Source of the DNA: SAT2750 sp964476375
GTDB taxonomy: Bacteria; Planctomycetota; Planctomycetia; Pirellulales; Pirellulaceae
Assembly: GCA_964476375.1 (NCBI GenBank)
Contig: CAYYZW010000027.1
Coordinates: 1-11,962 of the forward strand
Reading direction: 5' to 3'
DNA length: 11,962 nucleotides
Below are positions 8,401-11,962 of the stretch, in pieces. A program made the position numbers and the translations under genes. Within the stretch, counting starts at the first letter, position 1. Each line of letters opens with the position of its first letter. A model generated the notes under the pieces. That model did no database searches. It was not told the DNA's origin and was given only the letters and a program-made list of their open reading frames with translations.

Positions 8401-10417
8401 CGGTTCCATCGAGCGGATCGATGCGCTGGCGACCCGTGGCAAGGACGCGTCCACCCGGCGACTGGGGTATGCCGCACTGATTACCGCCGGCCATGCTGAC
8501 GACGCCCTTCTCTCGGCCAGCGCCGGCAAGGACCAGCTGAGATCGTTCCTCGAGGCCATCTCCTCGGTGCCAGGCAAGGAACAACGGGCGGCACTCTATC
8601 CCTACGTCCAACCGTTGACCCATGAACTTCCCACCGCCCTGGCAGCGGAACCGGGTGGCTCCGTACTCCGGCAAAACGGCATCCACGTGGATTACTTTTA
8701 TCCAAACGGGGGCAACGCCGCGATCGAAACTCTCGCCAAGATGAAACCGACATCCAGCGGGATCGTCCCCCGGATCGTGATCGACGTTCCCCAGCGGAAA
8801 CAGGCAGACAAGTTTTCCTTGCGGTTCACCGGCTTCGTGCAGGCGCCGCGTGCAGGAAAATACACCTTCTTTTCCAACTCGGACGATGGCTCGCGGATCT
8901 ACGTTGCCGGCCGCCTGGTCGTGAACAACGATGGAAACCACGGTCCCCAGGAAGTCGCTGGCAATATCGATCTTCCGGCCGGCAGCCACCCGCTGGTGGT
9001 AACCTATTTTGACAGTGGGGGGGGTGACCACCTGAGTATCCAGTGGGCCGGACCCGGCATCAAGAAACAGGCCATCCCTGCTGCACGGCTGACGGGCGGT
9101 GGGGGAGAGACCCTTCACGACCTGGCAATCCAGGCACTCTCGCGGATCCCCGGATTCGAAAAGGAAAAGGTCGTCGACCTGACCGCCCTGGTCAAGGCGG
9201 GACGCAATCGCGGCTCGGCGATCCACGCGCTCCAGTCGATCCCTGTCAAGCACTGGCCGGAGAATGAAATCCGACCCATGGTCGACAACCTTGTCAGCTA
9301 CCTGAGCGAGATCCCCACCGAGTTTCGCACGGGCACCCAGGCGACCGAGGCCGTGAAACTGGCTCGTTCCCTCTCCGCCACCCTGCCTGAAGCGGATGCC
9401 AAGTCCGTGCTGGACCGTCTGGCTAACCTGGATGTGCGGGTGATTGCCGTGGGCACCGTCCCTCACCGGATGATCTACGACAAGGAATTGATCGCGGTGC
9501 AGGCGGGCAAACCCGTTGAATTTCGCTTCTCCAATTCCGATAACATGCCCCACAACTTTGCCATTACCGAACCCGGTTCGATGGCAGATATCGGGCTCCT
9601 GGCCGAGGCTACCGCGCGGGATGCGGATGCCATCGCACGGCACTACATCCCCGCGTCGGACAAGATCCTGCTTGCCAGCCGACTGCTGCAACCAGGTGAA
9701 GTCCAGGCGCTCGTCTATGACGTCCCCAAGGTCCCCGGTGTTTACCCCTACGTCTGTACTTACCCCGGACACTGGCGCCGCATGTATGGTGCCCTGTACG
9801 TGGTCGACAACCTGGATGAGTACCGGGCGGATCCGGCTGCCTACCTGGCTGCCAACCCACTGCCACTGAAGGACGACCTGCTCAAGCTTAATACCCGCGG
9901 CCGGCAGTGGAAGTTCGAGGACCTGGTGGCGGAAATCAAGACCCTTCCGCCCGGCCGTTCCTATGACGTCGGCAGGGAACTGTTCAAGGTGGCCAACTGT
10001 GTGGCCTGCCACAAGATCAACGACGTGGGACAGGTCTTTGGGCCCGACCTGGTCAAACTGGATGTCAAGAAACACACCACCGAGTACATCCTGCAATCGA
10101 TCCTGGAACCCTCCAAGGAGATCGAGGACAAGTTCGTCTCTTATGCCTTCCTGATGGACTCGGGCAAGGTGGTGACGGGAATGATCGTCAAGGAATCCGC
10201 TGACGAGGTACAGATCGTGATTGACCCACTGGCCAAGGGGAAACCGACCGTGCTTCCCACGGCCCAGATCGAGGCCCGCAAGAAATCCCCGGTCTCGATG
10301 ATGCCCAAGGGCCTCCTGGACAAACTGTCACGCGAGGAGATCCTTGACCTGATCGCCTACATCTACGCCCGGGGGGACAAGGAAAACCATCTCTTCATGC
10401 ACGACCACCAGGAATGA
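5495..10417 (+). CDS. giant exported multidomain redox protein: SGNH-like, dehydrogenase propeller, HEAT, PA14, azurin-like copper, haem c
   Basis: This is a 1640-residue product. Domains in order: signal peptide (about 1-27, AxA site at IQAQ); SGNH/GDSL-like domain (33-235) with NLGFPGDE (72-79), GYNESF (109-114) and NGIH (212-215), but GNT (42-44) where GDS is expected; a PVC-type dehydrogenase beta-propeller (about 350-690), with calcium-loop-like Asp motifs at 415-423 and 458-466; HEAT-like helices (about 700-1045); PA14 (about 1056-1199, with NSDDGSRIYV at 1128-1137); more helices (1203-1310); a cupredoxin (1312-1437) with H1353, C1421, H1426 and M1430; and a c-type cytochrome (1487-1628) with CVACH (1502-1506) and probable Met ligand M1603. 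The propeller family resembles glucose/sorbosone dehydrogenases, so oxidation of a sugar-like substrate followed by copper-to-haem electron transfer is a reasonable inference. PA14 may bind glycan. The gene has its own leader region and a strong ribosome site. Substrate and cofactor are unknown. Confidence 0.9.
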   Translation: MKTRRIVSLAVLFLLSSLLHAPAIQAQQKLTLNEGARISIIGNTLADRMQHHAWLETHLHALFPAHKLTFRNLGFPGDELINRQRSNNFGDANQWLAKTKADVVFCFFGYNESFRGEAGLADFKKNLAATIDSMKGQKYNGSSAPQLVIFTPIAHEDVQSRFLPDGTENNKNLQLYTNAILEVCRAKNVPGVDLFTPTTALYKQAAEPQTMNGIHMLSHGNKALAAIILKKLFGDAGHVTASAKQVDTIRQAVLDKNLHWFSRYRVVDGYNVYGGRSKLAWFGQSNADVMKREMEIFDVLTSNRDQHIWSVAQGGDSTIVDDNLPRQLQVKTNKPGKLAEEKHPYLSADESAAAMQIAEGMKVNVFASEEMFPEMVNPVQMAVDTDGRLFASVWPSYPHWNPTEPRTDRIVCLPDENRDGVADKCVIFADQLNSITGFEFWGGGMLVAAPPEIWFLKDSDGDDKADVKIRVLQGLSSADTHHSANALTIGPDGGLYWSRGIFNVSSIETPSGTYRSGKSGVYRLDPRTFEMSFVFPIGPNPHGDVFDQWGYQFANDGTSGTGSYVNIGGGVGNKQWFKKRVRPVAATGILSSSHFPEENNGNFLICNCIGFLGVLQHEVQYNGADITATEIEPILVSTDPNFRPTDIEVGGDGALYVSDWCNVLIGHMQHNMRDPNRDHSHGRIYRVSYPGRPLVAPVKLKGKPIEHVLQAFYAPENGIRYRARLELSGRDLEEVAATVRRWANRLSPDKPDDAQALLECLWVFEEQRTPNLDLLKTVFQAEEPRVRAAAIRTLGHWAGRVQDAGPTLLAAGRDASPLVRAEAVKAAVFFQGLAAAEVVFEVATRPTDPELDTVLNYARSKLNVDQIVQDAIKSGTPLSTAAQTYVLRNASVEDLLKLDRTEAVYLAILSRPKANVTQLSDALGGLATMKKSTPLDLALRMIEEKDGQQGGTLAGLGQVLLRQPAADLAGSIERIDALATRGKDASTRRLGYAALITAGHADDALLSASAGKDQLRSFLEAISSVPGKEQRAALYPYVQPLTHELPTALAAEPGGSVLRQNGIHVDYFYPNGGNAAIETLAKMKPTSSGIVPRIVIDVPQRKQADKFSLRFTGFVQAPRAGKYTFFSNSDDGSRIYVAGRLVVNNDGNHGPQEVAGNIDLPAGSHPLVVTYFDSGGGDHLSIQWAGPGIKKQAIPAARLTGGGGETLHDLAIQALSRIPGFEKEKVVDLTALVKAGRNRGSAIHALQSIPVKHWPENEIRPMVDNLVSYLSEIPTEFRTGTQATEAVKLARSLSATLPEADAKSVLDRLANLDVRVIAVGTVPHRMIYDKELIAVQAGKPVEFRFSNSDNMPHNFAITEPGSMADIGLLAEATARDADAIARHYIPASDKILLASRLLQPGEVQALVYDVPKVPGVYPYVCTYPGHWRRMYGALYVVDNLDEYRADPAAYLAANPLPLKDDLLKLNTRGRQWKFEDLVAEIKTLPPGRSYDVGRELFKVANCVACHKINDVGQVFGPDLVKLDVKKHTTEYILQSILEPSKEIEDKFVSYAFLMDSGKVVTGMIVKESADEVQIVIDPLAKGKPTVLPTAQIEARKKSPVSMMPKGLLDKLSREEILDLIAYIYARGDKENHLFMHDHQE

Positions 10418-10420
10418 CCG

Positions 10421-11422
10421 TCAGGCAACAAGCGGCAGGTTGTAACTTTTCTGGGCGCCGAATCCCTGGATCACCAGGCGATCGGAAATAGTCATGGCGG
10501 CAAAACTCGCCTGGTAGTGTGTCGCCGCCATCGTGATGTAATGCGTCCCGCCATACATCGTCCAGCGACTGCGGTGCTTGTGGCCAAAGAAGCAGGCCAG
10601 CACCTTCCCGTCGCGGGCAAACATCTCGCGCACCTCCCAACCGTTATCCACATAGGAGGTTTCCTTGCCAACCGCTGGAAAGGGAGTGTCGCCGCCCTGG
10701 CCGGACCCTTTCACCGCGGTATGGTGAAGCTCCTCGTGACAGAAAACAACCTTGGGTTTCTGGTGGTTTTTTGCCAGGTCTCCTTTCAACCAGCGCTTCT
10801 GTCCGGCATCAATAAAATACCCGCCCACCACGCCATCATGCCCCCGTTCCGGGGTGCTTTCATCCGGACCATTATTTCCGTCCAGGACGATCACGTGGAT
10901 CCCCCCGGTATCAAACGAGTAATACCGATGCTCCGTCCCGGTCACCTCCAGGAACTCCTGCTTGGTGATATCCTCCCCCGCATGCCCTGTCCCGATAAGG
11001 TCTGCCGGGGTGATCGTCTCATCGCCCCCCTTGATCCAGCCCACATCGTGGTTTCCCATCACATGGTACCGAGGACATTCCAGCTGGCGAAATACCGACA
11101 CATGATGCCTTAGCCCTTCCAGTTGCTTGTCATGCATCTCTTGCGTTGTCGTCCCTTCCGCCGCCTGGCAGCCAAAATCCCCCAGGTCGATGGCACAATC
11201 CGGTTGCCAACGTTTCATCTCTTCCACGAAAACAAGGAAATTTTTTTCGTTGCCCGGGCTGCGCCGCCCAAGCAGGTGCGGATCGGCGTTCACACCCATC
11301 CGCAGCCGGACCTCCCCCGTTCCCCCGGCTGCGAGGGACCGGCCCAGCGCTCCACCGACACAGCACCCGACCCCGCCAGCCGCCAGGAATCCTCGCCGCG
11401 ACAACTTTCTTTTTCCTTGCAT
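10421..11422 (-). CDS. Tat-exported calcineurin-like metallophosphoesterase
   Basis: This 333-residue protein is read leftward from an ATG at 11420-11422. The N-terminus carries a twin-arginine signal, SRRGFLAAGG (8-17), with a hydrophobic Gly/Ala stretch and an LAAG cleavage region. The calcineurin-type dimetal motifs are all present in order: DPH (D47, H49), GD (81-82), GNHD (123-126), the CHEE His (H229) and GHKH (280-283). The family hydrolyses phosphomono- or diesters; the substrate here is unknown. Length and motif spacing suit a complete single-domain enzyme located outside the cytoplasm. It begins 4 bp after the stop of the DNA methylase gene, so translation is probably coupled; a GTGAAG just before the ATG may help initiation. 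Its stop converges on that of the 1640-residue gene with 3 bp between them, leaving no room for a separate terminator. Confidence 0.9.
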   Translation of the reverse strand: MQGKRKLSRRGFLAAGGVGCCVGGALGRSLAAGGTGEVRLRMGVNADPHLLGRRSPGNEKNFLVFVEEMKRWQPDCAIDLGDFGCQAAEGTTTQEMHDKQLEGLRHHVSVFRQLECPRYHVMGNHDVGWIKGGDETITPADLIGTGHAGEDITKQEFLEVTGTEHRYYSFDTGGIHVIVLDGNNGPDESTPERGHDGVVGGYFIDAGQKRWLKGDLAKNHQKPKVVFCHEELHHTAVKGSGQGGDTPFPAVGKETSYVDNGWEVREMFARDGKVLACFFGHKHRSRWTMYGGTHYITMAATHYQASFAAMTISDRLVIQGFGAQKSYNLPLVA

Positions 11423-11426
11423 TTCT

Positions 11427-11962
11427 TCACCCCCTGGAGGTTCTGCGCTTTTCGATCAGGAAAAGGAACTCGCGATGCGGCGTCCCCGCCGTGCCCGTCC
11501 AGTCGCCGGTCCAGCTCATGCTGGACATCACGTGACGGCGGTAATCCACTTCCACCGCGTCGACGAGTTTACCATGCCTGGAGATCACCGACCTCAGGTT
11601 CTCTGCCGTCCCTCGCCCCCCGGAACTGTAGGAAAGAATGATCCAGGGGGCTCGTGTTTCACGGAGAAGCCGTTCGATCTGTTCCACGGCAAGGAACCTG
11701 CCGGTTTCCGGATTGCGGCGAAAATCCTCATAGGCACTCGTGCTACAGCGGTCCGAGGAATCACAGCGCCGTAGCGACTTGCCAAAAAGCTCGGGCCGAT
11801 CATTCAGACAGACCGTCGTCCAGAGATGATAATAAGCAGCGTAACGGACCCGCGAGGGGGGCATCTTTTCATTGTTCGAACCATACGGCGGGTCGTAGTA
11901 GGCCAGGTCCACTTCCCGATGGCAGCATTCCAGCACATCCCCCCGGCAGACCTGGTGATCCA
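11427..11962 (-). CDS. D12-class DNA adenine (N6) methylase, N-terminus beyond the window edge
   Basis: This minus-strand gene is open to the right edge (the last codons read DHQVCRGDVLECC), so its start lies outside; the GTG at 11934-11936 is internal. The catalytic motif IV is DPPYGSNN, with DPPY at bases 11883-11894, preceded by the hydrophobic VDLAYY strand. It is followed by a YYHLWTTVCLND segment, a WIILSYSSGG strand and a C-terminal HREFLFLIEKRR strand, as in D12-type methylases that transfer a methyl group from S-adenosylmethionine to adenine N6 in DNA. The S-adenosylmethionine-binding motifs that normally come earlier would lie outside the window, so completeness cannot be judged. 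No restriction endonuclease is visible on this side; a partner could lie further right. It precedes the phosphoesterase gene by 4 bp. It may be an orphan methylase or part of a restriction-modification or phage-defence unit. Confidence 0.8.
   Translation of the reverse strand, partial: DHQVCRGDVLECCHREVDLAYYDPPYGSNNEKMPPSRVRYAAYYHLWTTVCLNDRPELFGKSLRRCDSSDRCSTSAYEDFRRNPETGRFLAVEQIERLLRETRAPWIILSYSSGGRGTAENLRSVISRHGKLVDAVEVDYRRHVMSSMSWTGDWTGTAGTPHREFLFLIEKRRTSRG

Noticed and set aside
7673..10096. Minus-strand open frame of 807 codons inside the giant gene
   Set aside because: It is opposite HEAT, PA14, copper and haem domains with clear motifs on the plus strand. The translation shows no family motif.
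10426..10442. CAAC...GTTG inverted repeat followed by a T-rich stretch as terminator of the giant gene
   Set aside because: The stem is only 4 bp with a 9-base loop and lies inside the opposing phosphoesterase gene; too weak to call.

Overview
This GC-rich window reads like a chromosomal piece of a Planctomycete, or another member of the PVC superphylum such as Verrucomicrobia. The evidence is gene content: a DUF6807 (PmoA-like) protein, a DUF1549/DUF1553 'planctomycete cytochrome' protein paired with a DUF1501 protein, and a very large propeller/HEAT/cupredoxin/haem protein. These families are strongly enriched in that group. No RNA gene, IS element, CRISPR array or phage gene was seen. Coding density is very high; the longest intergenic stretch is about 120 bp.

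Plus strand, 1-5375: four closely spaced genes (gaps of 12-15 bp) that look like one operon. They are the 3' part of a DUF6807 gene, a secreted alpha/beta-hydrolase with an EF-hand, a DUF1549/DUF1553 gene broken by an in-frame TAG at 2061-2063, and a Tat-exported DUF1501 gene. A small hairpin follows.

Plus strand, 5376-10417: a 119 bp spacer with a possible promoter and a perfect 6+6 inverted repeat. It leads into a 1640-residue exported protein with these parts in order: signal peptide, SGNH-like domain, dehydrogenase-type beta-propeller, HEAT-like helices, PA14, more helices, an azurin-like type-1 copper domain, and a C-terminal c-type haem domain.

Minus strand, 10421-11962: the 3' part of a D12-type DNA adenine methylase, cut by the right edge, followed after 4 bp by a Tat-exported calcineurin-like phosphoesterase. 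The phosphoesterase converges on the large gene, with only 3 bp between the two stop codons.

Most of these products are predicted to leave the cytoplasm. The plus-strand genes are consistent with an envelope or periplasmic oxidative and hydrolytic pathway acting on carbohydrate-like or ester-bearing substrates and passing electrons through copper and haem. The substrate cannot be read from the sequence. The main oddities are the amber stop in an otherwise intact gene, the in-cis redox chain of the 1640-residue protein with a degenerate SGNH nucleophile, and the coupling of a DNA methylase to an exported phosphoesterase.
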